Positions 1 through 9,746 are shown, counted from the stretch's first letter. The stretch is DNA of 64,000 nt from SZAS-103 sp038226665 (GCA_038226665.1 JBBRQI010000002.1:205640-269639), one strand, 5' to 3'. Notes: generated by a model from the letters alone, not told the origin. Translations and numbers: made by a program.

Positions 1-2019
1 GCTGTCGTGCCGGTCACCGTTCCGGATTTCAACGGCACGCTGCGCGTGTCGGCCGTCGTGTATTCGGCCGACCATTACGGCAAGGCCGATGCGCAAACGC
101 TGGTGCGTGCGCCTGTCGTTGCGGAAGTCAGCGCTCCGCGCGCGTTGGCGCCGGGCGATGCGAGCACGTTGACGCTCGACCTGCAGAACTTCACCGGCGC
201 ATCGCACGAATTCACCGTGAGTGCGACCGCAACCGCGCCGCTGAAACTCGATGGCGCATCGCGCAAGATCACCTTGAAGGATGGTGCGAAGACCACGTTG
301 AATTTCCCGTTGACCGCGTTGCCCGGCAACAGCGTCGGCAAGTACAGCATCCTCGCGGTCACCGACGGTTATCGTGTCGAGCGCCACTACGAAGTCGCGG
401 TGCGTCCGGCATGGCCGGCGATCGTGCGCTCGCGGATGATCGTGCTCGACACGCTCGCGCCGGTCAGCATCGACAGCGGCGATGCGGTCGGCATGATGGC
501 CGACTCGGTCAATGTGCGGATGACGCTGAGCGCGCTGCCGCCGCTGCCGTTCGCAAGTGCGCTGCAAGGCCTGCTCGATTATCCGTACGGTTGCATCGAA
601 CAAACCACCAGCAAAGGTTACGCATCGCTGCTGCTCGACAAGGACACCGCGCGCAAGCTCGGCGTGCCGGGGCTCGACGACGCCACGCGCAAGCAGCGCA
701 TGGAAGGCGCGTTCGGTCGGATCGCTTCGATGCAGGTTCCTTCGGGCCACTTCTCGTTCTGGGGCGGCAACAGCGATGCAGTGCCGCAGATGACGCCGTT
801 CGTCGTCGAGTTCCTGCTGGATGCGCGCGACGGCGGATTCGCGGTGCCCGACACGGTGCTGCAGAAAGCGCTCGAACGCCTCGGCGAGGACCTGCTGACC
901 GGCGGCGAGAAGTACTACAACTACGAGCACGCCGATGCGCTGAAGTTCGCGAACAATGCGTATGCAGGTTATGTGCTTGCGCGCGTGAATCGCGCACCGC
1001 TCGGCACGTTGCGTGCGTTGTACGACAACGAGCGCAGCAAGGCATTGACGCCGCTGCCGCTGGTGCAGCTCGGCATCGCGCTCGACCTGATGGGCGACCA
1101 CGCGCGCGGGCAGAAAGCAGTCGCGGAAGGTTTCGCGATGAAGTCGAAGCGCCCGTGGTATTTCGGCGACTACGGATCGGACCTCACCGACATCGCGCGC
1201 ATGGTCACGCTGACGCACCGCTTCAAGATGGCGAAGCCTGAGTACGACGCGCGCATCCGTTCGCTTGCGCGCGACGTGAAGAGCAGAACCGACGAACGCT
1301 GGCGCTGGCTGAGCACGCAGGAACAGATCGCGCTCGCCGCGCTGGGCAAGGTGCTGATCGCCGATTCGGATGCGCACGTTGCAGGCACGCTGTCGGTCGG
1401 CGGCAACACGGAAATCATTGCGCCGGAGACGATCTGGAGTCGAGGCTTCGATGCGGCCGCGCTGCGCGAGGGCGTGCGTTTCAATCCGCAGGGGCAGCCG
1501 CCGTTGTACGGCTTGATCGATGTTGCCGGCGTGCCGAGTACAGCGCCTGCGCTGGACGACAAGCGCATCAGCATCGTGCGCACCTATTACACGACCGACG
1601 GCAAGGTGTGGAAAGGCGGCGTGTTGAAGGAAGGCGATGCGTTGATCGTCGGCATCGCGATCCAGTCGCGTGAAAAAGTGCCCGATGCGTTGATCGTCGA
1701 TCTGTTGCCGACCGGTGTCGAGATCGAGAACTTCAATCTCGGCGACGCCAAGCAGTGGGCCGATATCGTCGTCGATGGCATCACCCTGACCGAGCGCAGT
1801 TCGGCCGCCGAGGTGAAGCACGAGGAATTCCGCGATGATCGCTACGTCGCCGCGCTGTCGCTCGACAAGGGCAGCAACGCGCACGTGTTTTACCTCGTGC
1901 GCGCGGTGACGCCGGGAACCTATGGCGTGCCGCCGCCGCTGGTGCAGGACATGTACCGCCCGGAGATTCGCGGCATCGGTAAATCGACGCCGGCTTCGAT
2001 CAAGGTGATCCAGCCCTGA
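1..2019 (+). CDS. Alpha-2-macroglobulin family protein, C-terminal part (5' end outside window)
   Basis: The reading frame is open from base 1, so the gene starts upstream and only about 672 C-terminal residues are visible. The thioester motif GCIEQ is present; its cysteine codon is at 592-594 inside the conserved YPYGCIEQ context, as in bacterial YfhM-type proteins of about 1,600 residues. Such proteins trap proteases in the periplasm and are thought to work with a peptidoglycan-repair penicillin-binding protein. The next gene is pbpC, the usual partner, and the two nearly abut. The visible part covers the macroglobulin domains around the thioester and the C-terminal receptor-like region, ending in TGA at 2017-2019. 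The family call is firm; the length and signal sequence cannot be judged. Confidence 0.93.
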   Translation, partial: AVVPVTVPDFNGTLRVSAVVYSADHYGKADAQTLVRAPVVAEVSAPRALAPGDASTLTLDLQNFTGASHEFTVSATATAPLKLDGASRKITLKDGAKTTLNFPLTALPGNSVGKYSILAVTDGYRVERHYEVAVRPAWPAIVRSRMIVLDTLAPVSIDSGDAVGMMADSVNVRMTLSALPPLPFASALQGLLDYPYGCIEQTTSKGYASLLLDKDTARKLGVPGLDDATRKQRMEGAFGRIASMQVPSGHFSFWGGNSDAVPQMTPFVVEFLLDARDGGFAVPDTVLQKALERLGEDLLTGGEKYYNYEHADALKFANNAYAGYVLARVNRAPLGTLRALYDNERSKALTPLPLVQLGIALDLMGDHARGQKAVAEGFAMKSKRPWYFGDYGSDLTDIARMVTLTHRFKMAKPEYDARIRSLARDVKSRTDERWRWLSTQEQIALAALGKVLIADSDAHVAGTLSVGGNTEIIAPETIWSRGFDAAALREGVRFNPQGQPPLYGLIDVAGVPSTAPALDDKRISIVRTYYTTDGKVWKGGVLKEGDALIVGIAIQSREKVPDALIVDLLPTGVEIENFNLGDAKQWADIVVDGITLTERSSAAEVKHEEFRDDRYVAALSLDKGSNAHVFYLVRAVTPGTYGVPPPLVQDMYRPEIRGIGKSTPASIKVIQP

Positions 2020-2099
2020 GCGCAAGCCCGGACGATACGCCTGAGGCGCCCGTTGCGAATGCGAAAGCGCGCAACGGGCGCAGCAGCATACGACGTTGG

Positions 2100-4433
2100 T
2101 TGCAGCGAAGCGGGTGGGTGCTGTTCGCGCTGCTCGTCATCGCTTTCGTGCTCGATCGCATGTATCCGTTGCCGCTGCCGGATGCGGGTGATGCGAGCGT
2201 GCTGGTGGTCGCGCGCGATGGCACGCCGTTGCGCGCATTCGCGAACCACGAAGGCATCTGGCGTTATCCGGTCACGCCGGAACAAGTCTCGCCGCTGTAT
2301 CTGCAGGCGTTGTTGACCTACGAGGATCGCTGGTTCTACCGACATCCCGGGGTGAATCCGTTCGCGCTCGCGCGCGCATCCGTGCAATGGGCGCGGAGCC
2401 GGCACGTGGTATCGGGCGGTTCGACGATCACGATGCAGGTCGCGCGCATCATCGATCCTCGAGCAGCGAACGATCGGGGCATCGGCGCGAAATCCAGGCA
2501 GATCCTGCGCGCACTGCAACTCGAAGCGCACCTGAGCAAGCGCGACATCCTCACGCTGTACCTCAACCACGCGCCGTTCGGCGGCACGATCCAGGGCGTC
2601 GAAGCAGCGAGTTGGGCGTATCTCGGGAAACCGTCGCATCAACTCTCGCATGCCGAAGCCGCGTTGCTCGCCGTGCTGCCGCAGACGCCAAGCAGGCTGC
2701 GTCCGGATCGCCATGCCACCAGCGCGCGCATCGCCCGCGACAAGCTGCTCAAGCGCATGGCCGATTTGCACGAATGGACGCGCGCGGAAGTCGCCGATGC
2801 GCGCATCGAATCGGTCATCACGCGGCGCCTGCAACAACCGATGTCGGCTGCATTGCTCGCCGAACGCCTGCGCGAACAAACACCCCGCATGCCACGCATC
2901 GTCACCACGATCGACGCAGACCTGCAGCGCACACTGGAAGCGCGGGTGACCTCGTATTTCGCACGCTTGCCGGAGCGCACGTCGGCCGCACTGCTGGTCG
3001 TCGACAACAAGACGCTCGAAACGCGCGCGTACGTCGGCTCGGTCGCATTCGGAGACATCCCGCGGCTCGGGCACGTGGACATGGTGCGCGCATGGCGTTC
3101 GCCGGGGTCGACGCTCAAACCGTTCCTGTACGGGCTTGCGCTCGACGACGGACTGATCCATTCGGAAAGCCTGCTCGTCGACGCACCGCAATCGTTCGGC
3201 GATTACCGGCCCAGCAATTTCGACGCGACCTTCAATGGGCCCGTCGGCGCGGCCGAGGCGTTGCGTCTGTCGTTGAATGTGCCTGCGGTCGATCTATTGG
3301 ATCGTGTCGATCCAGTGCGTTTCGCTGCTCGGCTGGCTAGCGCGGGCGTTGTGCTGAAACTGCCGCGCGGCGCGCAACCGAACCTGTCGATCATCCTCGG
3401 CGGCGATGGCGTGACGCTGGAAGATCTTGTCGGCGCGTACACGGCGCTGCATCGCGACGGCATCGCCGGCCGCGTGCGCTTGCGACCCGATGCGCCGCAT
3501 GTCGATCGCATGCTGCTGTCGCCGGGCGCGGCGTGGATCGTGAAGACGATCCTCGATGCGAATCCGCGGCCCGGTTATCGCGCGGATACGTTCGATCCGG
3601 GATCGGGCCCGCGCGTCGCGTGGAAGACCGGCACCAGTTACGGGTTCCGCGATGCGTGGGCGGTTGGCGGCACGCTACGCTACACGGTCGGCGTGTGGGT
3701 CGGTCGTCCCGATGGCACGCCGTTGCCCGGACAGTTTGGTGCGATCACCGCGCTGCCGCTGTTCTTCGAAGTCATCGACAGCTTGCCGCGCAGCGCGGCC
3801 GACGCAATCGCGAAACCACCACCGCCGAGCGTTGCAAGCGTCGATATCTGCTGGCCGCTCGGTATCGCATTCGACCCAGCCCGCCCCGAACTCTGCGCCC
3901 GCAAGCTGCAGGCGTGGATACTCAACAACGGCATTCCACCAACGATGGCCGAGCGACGCGCGCGCTTGTGGAGTGCGGGATTGTTGCCGCTGCATGTGGA
4001 TGCGACGACCGGCGAACGCCTGAGCGCGACCTGCACGAAACCGCATGTCGTACATGACACCGGAGTCGCACGATGGCCTGCGCTTGCATCGCCGTGGTTG
4101 TCTGCAGCAGAGCACCAGCATTCCGCGATTCCACCGCTTGCGAAAGATTGCGAACTCGATGGACTCGATGCGACTGCATCGCTACAGATTGAAGGCGTCG
4201 CCGACCACGCAACCGTCGCGCGCGCACCAAACAGTCCCACGCCGGTGCGCCTGTCGCTGCGCGCGCTCGGCGCAGCGGGGCGCGTGATGTGGATGGTCAA
4301 CGGGCGACTACAGGGCGAGACGATGGGTGGGCGATCGTTTGTGCACGACTACCCGGATACGGGCGTGCAGACGGTGACGGCGATGGCGGAGACCGGGGCG
4401 TGGACGCAGGTTGGGTTTCGGGTTTTGCGGTAA
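2100..4433 (+). CDS. pbpC: Penicillin-binding protein 1C (bifunctional glycosyltransferase/transpeptidase)
   Basis: About 777 residues, as expected for PBP1C. One N-terminal membrane segment lies near residues 6-25. A GT51 glycosyltransferase domain follows with catalytic Glu in the TYEDRWFYRHPG block (about residue 75). The transpeptidase domain has SxxK as STLK (337-340), SLN (391-393) and KTG (509-511). A C-terminal PBP1C-specific domain closes the protein. It polymerises and cross-links peptidoglycan. The annotated start is TTG at 2100. No ATG, GTG or TTG lies in frame upstream before the preceding stop, but a CTG overlapping that stop (2016) keeps the frame open, so translational coupling from a CTG is possible. 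It lies just downstream of the alpha-2-macroglobulin gene, a widespread yfhM-pbpC arrangement. Confidence 0.94.
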   Translation: MQRSGWVLFALLVIAFVLDRMYPLPLPDAGDASVLVVARDGTPLRAFANHEGIWRYPVTPEQVSPLYLQALLTYEDRWFYRHPGVNPFALARASVQWARSRHVVSGGSTITMQVARIIDPRAANDRGIGAKSRQILRALQLEAHLSKRDILTLYLNHAPFGGTIQGVEAASWAYLGKPSHQLSHAEAALLAVLPQTPSRLRPDRHATSARIARDKLLKRMADLHEWTRAEVADARIESVITRRLQQPMSAALLAERLREQTPRMPRIVTTIDADLQRTLEARVTSYFARLPERTSAALLVVDNKTLETRAYVGSVAFGDIPRLGHVDMVRAWRSPGSTLKPFLYGLALDDGLIHSESLLVDAPQSFGDYRPSNFDATFNGPVGAAEALRLSLNVPAVDLLDRVDPVRFAARLASAGVVLKLPRGAQPNLSIILGGDGVTLEDLVGAYTALHRDGIAGRVRLRPDAPHVDRMLLSPGAAWIVKTILDANPRPGYRADTFDPGSGPRVAWKTGTSYGFRDAWAVGGTLRYTVGVWVGRPDGTPLPGQFGAITALPLFFEVIDSLPRSAADAIAKPPPPSVASVDICWPLGIAFDPARPELCARKLQAWILNNGIPPTMAERRARLWSAGLLPLHVDATTGERLSATCTKPHVVHDTGVARWPALASPWLSAAEHQHSAIPPLAKDCELDGLDATASLQIEGVADHATVARAPNSPTPVRLSLRALGAAGRVMWMVNGRLQGETMGGRSFVHDYPDTGVQTVTAMAETGAWTQVGFRVLR

Positions 4434-4851
4434 CGGCAGGACGCTATGTGCCGATGAGACGTACGAAGACACTCCCCGCGAAGATACGAATCGTCTGGCT
4501 TCGCCATCAGTTCCGCAGCTTTTGCCGGCTTTGTACTCCTGTTTGTCTCTAACCTGCGTGGAACGGATGTGACTCGTGCGCGCAGCGCGTGAAAGCTTTG
4601 CTTTACTAGGATTTATAAGCGATGCCGCGTTAGCCCACAATCGATCTGGTTCGGCCGATCCCGGCCTCACCAGATCGCCAAGCCCTCCGCATTCCTGCTA
4701 CGGGCGTTCGTCGCGACGCGACTTGCCACTGGCAAGTCGCAAGCGCGCTCGGAATCCAGCGCAAGCAAGCGTCCTTGCGTTACCTGCCGGACAGCACATC
4801 CATGTGCTGGCGTTCGTCAGCGCACGAACCAATGGTTCGTAGCGCGCTGCC
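4434..4851. other. 418-bp intergenic region with three inverted repeats, no gene seen
   Basis: The stretch lies between convergent genes (pbpC and the ferritin-like gene). It contains a perfect 11-bp inverted repeat (4718-4728 with 4730-4740), an 8-bp palindrome around CCATG (4792-4809) and an 8-bp inverted repeat (4824-4831 with 4833-4840). None is followed by a convincing T-run on either strand, so I do not call a terminator. The 4792-4809 element resembles repeats at 18416 and 19371. No coding sequence with recognisable protein features was found. Confidence 0.6.
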
Positions 4852-5442
4852 TCACCCCCATTCCCCTTCGAGCCAATCCGACAGCTCGTCGGCATGTTCT
4901 TCCTCGACTGCGAGGATCTTCTCGAGGATGCGCTTGGTGGTGGTGTCCTTGTCGCCGATGTAGGCAATCATTTCCTTGTAGCTGTCGATCGCGATGCGTT
5001 CGGCGATCAGGTTTTCCTTGATCATGTCGCGCAGGTCCTTGCCCTTGACGTATTCCGAATGGCTGCGCGAGGTCAGTCCTGCCGGGTCCATGTTTGGTTC
5101 GCCCTGCAGTTGCACGATGCGCTTCGCGATCCAGTCGGCGTGTTCTTGTTCCTCGATCGAATGTTCGAGGAATTCCTTCGCGACCGCATCGGCATGGATG
5201 CCGCTGGCGACGAAGTGGTGGTAGCGGTAACGCAGCACGCAGACGATTTCGGTTGCGAGCGCTTCGTTGAGCAGTTTGATCACGGTCTGGCGATCGCCGG
5301 CGTAACCTTCCGTCACCGCGCCGTCGTCGATATGCTGGCGTGCGCGGGCGCGCAGGGTTTTCACGTCGGTGAGAAATGGTTGATCGTTCGAATCGGTCTT
5401 GGCCGGCTTGGCGCTTTTGCTGACGGCGGGCTTCTTGCTCAT
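4852..5442 (-). CDS. Ferritin-like / bacterioferritin-type diiron protein
   Basis: 196 residues. After a Lys/Ala/Ser-rich, probably disordered N-terminus (about 1-25) there is a four-helix ferritin-like domain with two carboxylate-helix pairs. The metal motifs are a Glu in NEALATEIV, ExxH in EEQEHAD, a Glu in NLIAERIAID and ExxH in VEEEHADE. These are diiron ligands of bacterioferritin-like proteins, which store iron or detoxify peroxide with it. A GAGGA ribosome site precedes the ATG. The peroxiredoxin gene upstream on the same strand, about 100 bp away, suggests a shared oxidative-stress role. The exact subfamily (bacterioferritin or a DUF-type ferritin-like protein) is not certain. Confidence 0.85.
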   Translation of the reverse strand: MSKKPAVSKSAKPAKTDSNDQPFLTDVKTLRARARQHIDDGAVTEGYAGDRQTVIKLLNEALATEIVCVLRYRYHHFVASGIHADAVAKEFLEHSIEEQEHADWIAKRIVQLQGEPNMDPAGLTSRSHSEYVKGKDLRDMIKENLIAERIAIDSYKEMIAYIGDKDTTTKRILEKILAVEEEHADELSDWLEGEWG

Positions 5443-5541
5443 CGTGTTGTCCTCGGTTGATGTGGAATTGCGAAGGTCGTCTTGCGGATCACGCGATGAA
5501 TCCTGGTGCGGTCAATCATGCCTGGCGCAATCGTGTTGCGA

Positions 5542-6024
5542 TCATTTCAACGCGGACAGCACATGTTCCGCGCTCGATACCTTGAATTCGCCTGGCGCTT
5601 CGATGAAAAGCTGCTTGACCACGCCGTCTTCGGCGTACAACGCGAAACGCTTCGAGCGCTTGCCGAGGCCGAACGCGCTGCCGTCCATTTCCAGCCCCAA
5701 CGCGTCGGTGAGCGCGCCATTGCCGTCAGCGAGCATCGCGATACCTCCTTCTGGAACGTCCTGGTGTTTCGCCCACGCGCCCATCACGAATGCGTCGTTG
5801 ACCGCCATGCAGGCGACGTCGATGCCGCGCGCCTTGAATTCGCCGAGGTGTTGCACGTAACCCGGCAGGTGCTTGGCCGAACACGTCGGCGTGAATGCGC
5901 CGGGTACGGAAAACAGCACCACTTTCTTGCCAACGAAGACGTCGTTGGTATCGACGGCCTGCACGCCGTCCTTGAGGACATTGAGAACCGCGTGAGGGAT
6001 GCGGTCGCCGATCTGGATCGTCAT
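5542..6024 (-). CDS. Peroxiredoxin (Prx5/AhpC-TSA type)
   Basis: 160 residues starting MTIQIGDR. The ATG at 6022-6024 is preceded by a strong AGGAAGGA ribosome site, so I prefer it to the longer upstream frame. The thioredoxin-like fold carries the peroxidatic cysteine in PGAFTPTCS (Cys48), typical of the Prx5 subfamily, which reduces hydrogen peroxide and alkyl peroxides in the cytoplasm using glutaredoxin or thioredoxin. The gene lies upstream of the ferritin-like gene on the same strand and divergent from the cbpA-like gene. Product assignment is strong; the reducing partner is unknown. Confidence 0.93.
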   Translation of the reverse strand: MTIQIGDRIPHAVLNVLKDGVQAVDTNDVFVGKKVVLFSVPGAFTPTCSAKHLPGYVQHLGEFKARGIDVACMAVNDAFVMGAWAKHQDVPEGGIAMLADGNGALTDALGLEMDGSAFGLGKRSKRFALYAEDGVVKQLFIEAPGEFKVSSAEHVLSALK

Positions 6025-6226
6025 GTAGGTTCCTTCCTGCGTTGGGGAGGGACAGTCTAGCGCGCGCGGGTGAATGGTTGGCAAGGCTTGAAATGCGCCA
6101 CGAGCGGCCTCAGTTCGGGAACGCGGCGCCACGCCGTGATCGAAGTACACAACCGGCCGCGCAATGCGGCACCATGACGGTCTGCGGCTCGATGTCACAG
6201 GCCGTTAGTTGCGCGATGAGGTCAAC

Positions 6227-7150
6227 ATGGAATTCAAGGATTACTACAAGGTACTTGGCGTCGAAGCCGGCGCGGGCGAGGCCGAGATCAAGGCGTCGTA
6301 TCGACGACTTGCGCGCAAATACCATCCGGACGTGAGCAAGGAAGCGGGCGCGGAGGAAAAATTCAAGTCGGTCAACGAAGCCTACGAGGTGCTGCGCGAT
6401 GCGAAAAAGCGCGCGGCCTACGACCAGTTGCGCACGCGCGGTTACAAGCCGGGCGAGGAATTCCGTCCGCCGCCGGATTTCGGGCAGACCTACGGCAACC
6501 CCGGCAATGGCGGCGAATACAATTTCGATTTCGGCGACGAAGGCGGCGGCGGATTCAGCGATTTCTTCGAGTCATTGTTCGGCGGTCGCGCGCGCGCGCA
6601 ACAGCGCCCAGGCGGCGCAGGTCAACAACAAGCCGCGGCCGGTAGCGATATCCGCGCGAAATTGCTGGTGCCCCTGGAGACCGTTCTCACCGGCGGCAGC
6701 CATCGCATCCAGATCGAGGAGCGCGTACTGGATGTGAAGATTCCTGCCGGTGTGAAGCCTGGGCAGGTGATTCGCCTGGCAGGGCAGGGTCGTCCGGGAC
6801 GCGGACGCGCCGGCGATCTGTTGCTGGAAGTGGACTATCGGCCGCACGCACAATTCGAGATCGATGGTGCGAACATCCTCTGCACCTTGCCGCTCTCGCC
6901 CTGGGAAGCCGCGCTCGGCGCAACGGTCAGCGTGCCAACGCTCGGCGGCGCAGTCGAATTGAAGATTCCCGCGAACAGCGACAGCGGCCGCAAGCTGCGC
7001 CTGCGCGGTCGTGGGCTGCCGGGAAAACCTGCTGCGGGAGACCAGATCGTCGAAATCGAAGTGCGCACGCCGAAGGCGACGACCGACGAACAGAAAGAAT
7101 TTTATCGCGAGATGCAGAAGACGTTCGTCTTCGATCCGCGAAGCGCGTAG
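6227..7150 (+). CDS. cbpA: DnaJ-family co-chaperone, CbpA type
   Basis: 307 residues. An N-terminal J-domain (about 1-70) carries the HPD motif at 33-35 that stimulates DnaK ATPase. A Gly/Phe-rich linker follows (about 80-140), then two C-terminal substrate-binding beta domains (about 145-295). There is no CxxCxGxG zinc-finger module, which separates it from DnaJ and fits CbpA. The ATG at 6227 is preceded by GAGG; a TTG 18 bp upstream is less likely. A CbpM modulator, often adjacent, is not seen here. It probably assists DnaK under stress. Confidence 0.92.
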   Translation: MEFKDYYKVLGVEAGAGEAEIKASYRRLARKYHPDVSKEAGAEEKFKSVNEAYEVLRDAKKRAAYDQLRTRGYKPGEEFRPPPDFGQTYGNPGNGGEYNFDFGDEGGGGFSDFFESLFGGRARAQQRPGGAGQQQAAAGSDIRAKLLVPLETVLTGGSHRIQIEERVLDVKIPAGVKPGQVIRLAGQGRPGRGRAGDLLLEVDYRPHAQFEIDGANILCTLPLSPWEAALGATVSVPTLGGAVELKIPANSDSGRKLRLRGRGLPGKPAAGDQIVEIEVRTPKATTDEQKEFYREMQKTFVFDPRSA

Positions 7151-7205
7151 CGGATTCGATCAGATGCATCGATTCGCCATGCGCAGGCGATTCCCTGGAT
7201 CGGCG

Positions 7206-7727
7206 TCACTTGTTGTTGGCTACGATGCCGTGTTCGATCCCGGTAGCCATCGAAACCCAGTGCGTCTGATCGCTTGAATATTCCTGACGGAATGCGATGG
7301 TGCGTGCATCGGTGAAAACGTTCACGACGCGGAACCACATGGTCTTGCCGTTCTCGGTGGTTTGCCACGGAAACGTCCATGTGTTGCCGTCGATCACCAG
7401 CTTGCCTGCATGCACCGAGTCGGCACCGGGAGTGATCGGATAGCTCGCGTAGGCGTTTGTCTTCGCGTCGTAGGCGAACACGACCACCGCCTTGGATTCT
7501 TCATCGACGAACTGGTGGCAGGCGTAAAACTCGCCGCTGCGCCAGCAGTCGTTGCGCAGCGAGTACGCTTCATGCGACGCCTTGCTGTAGGGCGTGTCCA
7601 GATGGGTTATCTCGGCTTTCCAGGTGCCCGCATACGCAGCGATCGCCTCGATGCCGCCTGCGGGCTTGGCCATTGCTGCGGCGCAGGCAAACAATGACAG
7701 CAGCAGGCCGGGCGATAGTGCTTTCAT
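7206..7727 (-). CDS. Secreted protein of unknown function
   Basis: 173 residues beginning MKALSPGLLL with a hydrophobic signal peptide ending near ACAAAMA. The mature part looks like a small beta-rich domain: it begins with a GTWKAEI segment and contains two cysteines and several aromatic residues. This recalls proteins of the lipocalin-like or DUF1579-like type, but I cannot place it in a named family. The frame stays open further upstream, but those residues lack secretion features and overlap the neighbouring regulator gene, so the ATG at 7725-7727 is chosen. It lies downstream of the PilH-like gene on the same strand. Confidence 0.7.
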   Translation of the reverse strand: MKALSPGLLLSLFACAAAMAKPAGGIEAIAAYAGTWKAEITHLDTPYSKASHEAYSLRNDCWRSGEFYACHQFVDEESKAVVVFAYDAKTNAYASYPITPGADSVHAGKLVIDGNTWTFPWQTTENGKTMWFRVVNVFTDARTIAFRQEYSSDQTHWVSMATGIEHGIVANNK

Positions 7728-7765
7728 GCCGATGCAGGAATGCAACGATGCGGGAATGCGCGCGA

Positions 7766-8128
7766 TCAGCCCAGCATTTCCTTGATCGCCGCCGCGAGTT
7801 GTTCCTCGTTGAACGGCTTGGTGATGTAGGCCTTCGCGCCCTGGCGCATGCCCCACACGCGATCGGTGTCCTGGTCCTTGGTGGTGACGAGGATCACCGG
7901 CACGTGCGCGGTGGTCGGTTCCTTCGAGATCTGGCGCGTTGCCTGAAACCCGTTGAGGTTCGGCATCACCACGTCCATCAGAACGAGGTCGGGTATGTGT
8001 TTCTTCGCAGCGGCGACTCCGGCTGCGCCATCTTCGGCCGTGACCACGGTGTGGCCGAGTGACTCGACGATCCGCTTCATGCCCATCAGCTGGGACGGGG
8101 AATCATCAACGATCAGGATGCGTGCCAT
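7766..8128 (-). CDS. pilH: Single-domain response regulator, PilH/CheY-like
   Basis: 120 residues forming one receiver domain with no output domain. Acidic residues sit at DD (8-9), the phosphorylated Asp is at 52 in LMDVVMP, the conserved Thr lies in VTTKD and the Lys in ITKPF. The closest recognisable group is PilH, the twitching-motility receiver of the Pil-Chp system; the segment DLVLMDVVMPNLNGFQATR fits that group. No pilG, pilI, pilJ or chpA lies in the window, so the functional name is by similarity only. GAGAGA precedes the ATG. Confidence 0.8.
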   Translation of the reverse strand: MARILIVDDSPSQLMGMKRIVESLGHTVVTAEDGAAGVAAAKKHIPDLVLMDVVMPNLNGFQATRQISKEPTTAHVPVILVTTKDQDTDRVWGMRQGAKAYITKPFNEEQLAAAIKEMLG

Positions 8129-8222
8129 GCGAGTCTCTCGGTGACCGGTGAGCCATTGTAGTCGTGCGTCGGCGCTTGTCCATCGGCAAACGCGGCCGCT
8201 GGTCGGCTGGACGAGCGGATTG

Positions 8223-9218
8223 CTACAGGCGCACTACTGTTCGCCCGAACGAGTCGCCGACGAGCATTCCCGGAAAGACCAGCGGCAGTTCGTCGAGGCC
8301 GACGGTACGCGTGCAAATCGCGTCGAGGTGCGCCGGTTTCCAGTCGCTGGCGAGGCGTTGCCATACCTGTTCTCGTTGCGCGCGCAGCGGGCTGGTCGTG
8401 GCGATGCCGAGCAGCGACACGCCGCGCAGGATCATCGGCATCACCGTCGTCGCGAGGCCATAGCCGCCCGCCAGGCCGCAGACGGCGATGTTGCCGTACG
8501 CCATGATCGCGCGCGTCAGGCCGGCCAGCATGTCGCCGCCAACTGTGTCGATCGCGCCGGCCCACAACGCGTTCTCGAGCGGACGCGTGCCGAGTTGCAG
8601 TTCCCGCCGCGAGAGTACCTGTTGCGCACCGAGCGCGGTGAGGAAATCGGCGTGCTCGATCTTGCCGGTGATCGCGTGCACGGCGTAGCCCGCGCGGGTG
8701 AGGATGTCGATTGCGAGCATGCCGACGCCGCCAGTCGCGCCGGTGACGACAACCGGACCCATCGATGGCGTCTGTGCATTCTGTTCCATCCGCAGCAATG
8801 CCAGCCCTGCGGTGAAACCTGCCGTGCCGATGATCATCGCTTCGCGCAAGCCCAGACCATTCGGCAACGCGACAGTATTCGCGGCTTCGAGCCGCACGTA
8901 TTCGGAATAGCCTCCATCGCGCGTTTCCGACAATCCTGCGCCGGCGCAGAGCACCGCATCGCCTTCACTGAAATGCGCATCGGTCGATGCGACCACATGG
9001 CCGGCGACATCGATGCCGCCGACCAGCGGAAACATGCGCAGGATTTTGCCTTCGCCGGTGCCGGCCAGCGCGTCCTTGTAGTTGATCGACGAATACGCGG
9101 TCTTGATCACGACTTCGCCGGGCGCGAGATCGTCGAGCGCGATGTTTTCAACGCCCGCGCGATGCATGTTGTCGTCGTTGTGGATGCGGAAGGCGCGGAA
9201 GATTTTTGGAATTGTCAT
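8223..9218 (-). CDS. acuI: NADPH-dependent acryloyl-CoA reductase / YhdH-type quinone oxidoreductase
   Basis: 331 residues, zinc-independent medium-chain dehydrogenase/reductase. The N-terminal catalytic domain contains SSINYKDALA, a hallmark of the YhdH/AcuI group, and the Rossmann domain has GATGGVG. AcuI reduces acryloyl-CoA to propionyl-CoA with NADPH, protecting against this reactive electrophile. The ATG at 9216-9218 has AAAG at good spacing; a GTG two codons upstream is the alternative. It stands apart from the acyl-CoA genes further along but fits the same theme. Confidence 0.88.
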   Translation of the reverse strand: MTIPKIFRAFRIHNDDNMHRAGVENIALDDLAPGEVVIKTAYSSINYKDALAGTGEGKILRMFPLVGGIDVAGHVVASTDAHFSEGDAVLCAGAGLSETRDGGYSEYVRLEAANTVALPNGLGLREAMIIGTAGFTAGLALLRMEQNAQTPSMGPVVVTGATGGVGMLAIDILTRAGYAVHAITGKIEHADFLTALGAQQVLSRRELQLGTRPLENALWAGAIDTVGGDMLAGLTRAIMAYGNIAVCGLAGGYGLATTVMPMILRGVSLLGIATTSPLRAQREQVWQRLASDWKPAHLDAICTRTVGLDELPLVFPGMLVGDSFGRTVVRL

Positions 9219-9267
9219 CGCCACTTTCTGGTTTCCCGAGTTGGGAGATCATCCTGGCTTGCCGGAT

Positions 9268-9657
9268 TCAATGCTGGTTCTGCGGCAGCCCATCGGTGAT
9301 TTCATAGTAATCGCCCTTTTCCGCCACGAAGATGTGCTTTTCCAGGTGCGTGGAAGTAGCTGTGTCGAATGCGCCCATCGCGATGCCGATCCAGTCCCGC
9401 GCCGGCGGATCGAAGAACAGGGAAGACCCGCACGCGGAGCAGAATCCCCGTCTTGCCTTCGTGGACGAGTGGTACCAGGTCATGTTTTCCTTGCCAGTGA
9501 TCGCGACCGCTGCCTTGGGCACGTCGGTGGAAACGAAGTAATGACCTGAGTGTTTCCTGCACTGGACGCAGTGGCACGCATCGGGAGGCTTCAGTTCTCC
9601 CGTCACCGAAAAAGTGACCTTGCCGCAGAGGCATGAACCTTTCTTGATGTCCGCCAT
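9268..9657 (-). CDS. GFA / CENP-V family zinc protein
   Basis: 129 residues with the zinc-binding cysteine pattern of the GFA domain: Cys9 and Cys11 (SCLCGKV), Cys28, Cys30 and Cys33 (CHCVQC), and CSACGS near residue 75. The family is named after glutathione-dependent formaldehyde-activating enzyme, but most members have no proven activity. Family membership is clear; substrate is unknown. It is the first gene beyond the M3 peptidase terminator and may be cotranscribed with the downstream acuI-like gene, 49 bp away. Confidence 0.85.
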   Translation of the reverse strand: MADIKKGSCLCGKVTFSVTGELKPPDACHCVQCRKHSGHYFVSTDVPKAAVAITGKENMTWYHSSTKARRGFCSACGSSLFFDPPARDWIGIAMGAFDTATSTHLEKHIFVAEKGDYYEITDGLPQNQH

Positions 9658-9746
9658 GGTTCGATTCCGTTACGTCGGGTGAGCAAACAGCCCGGCAAGC
9701 AAGCTGGGTCGGTGAAGGGAATTCGTCGCGGAATCCATGGTATCGC

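Noticed and set aside
4718..4740. Terminator for pbpC
   Set aside because: The 11-bp inverted repeat is perfect, but no T-run follows on either strand and it lies 285 bp after the stop.
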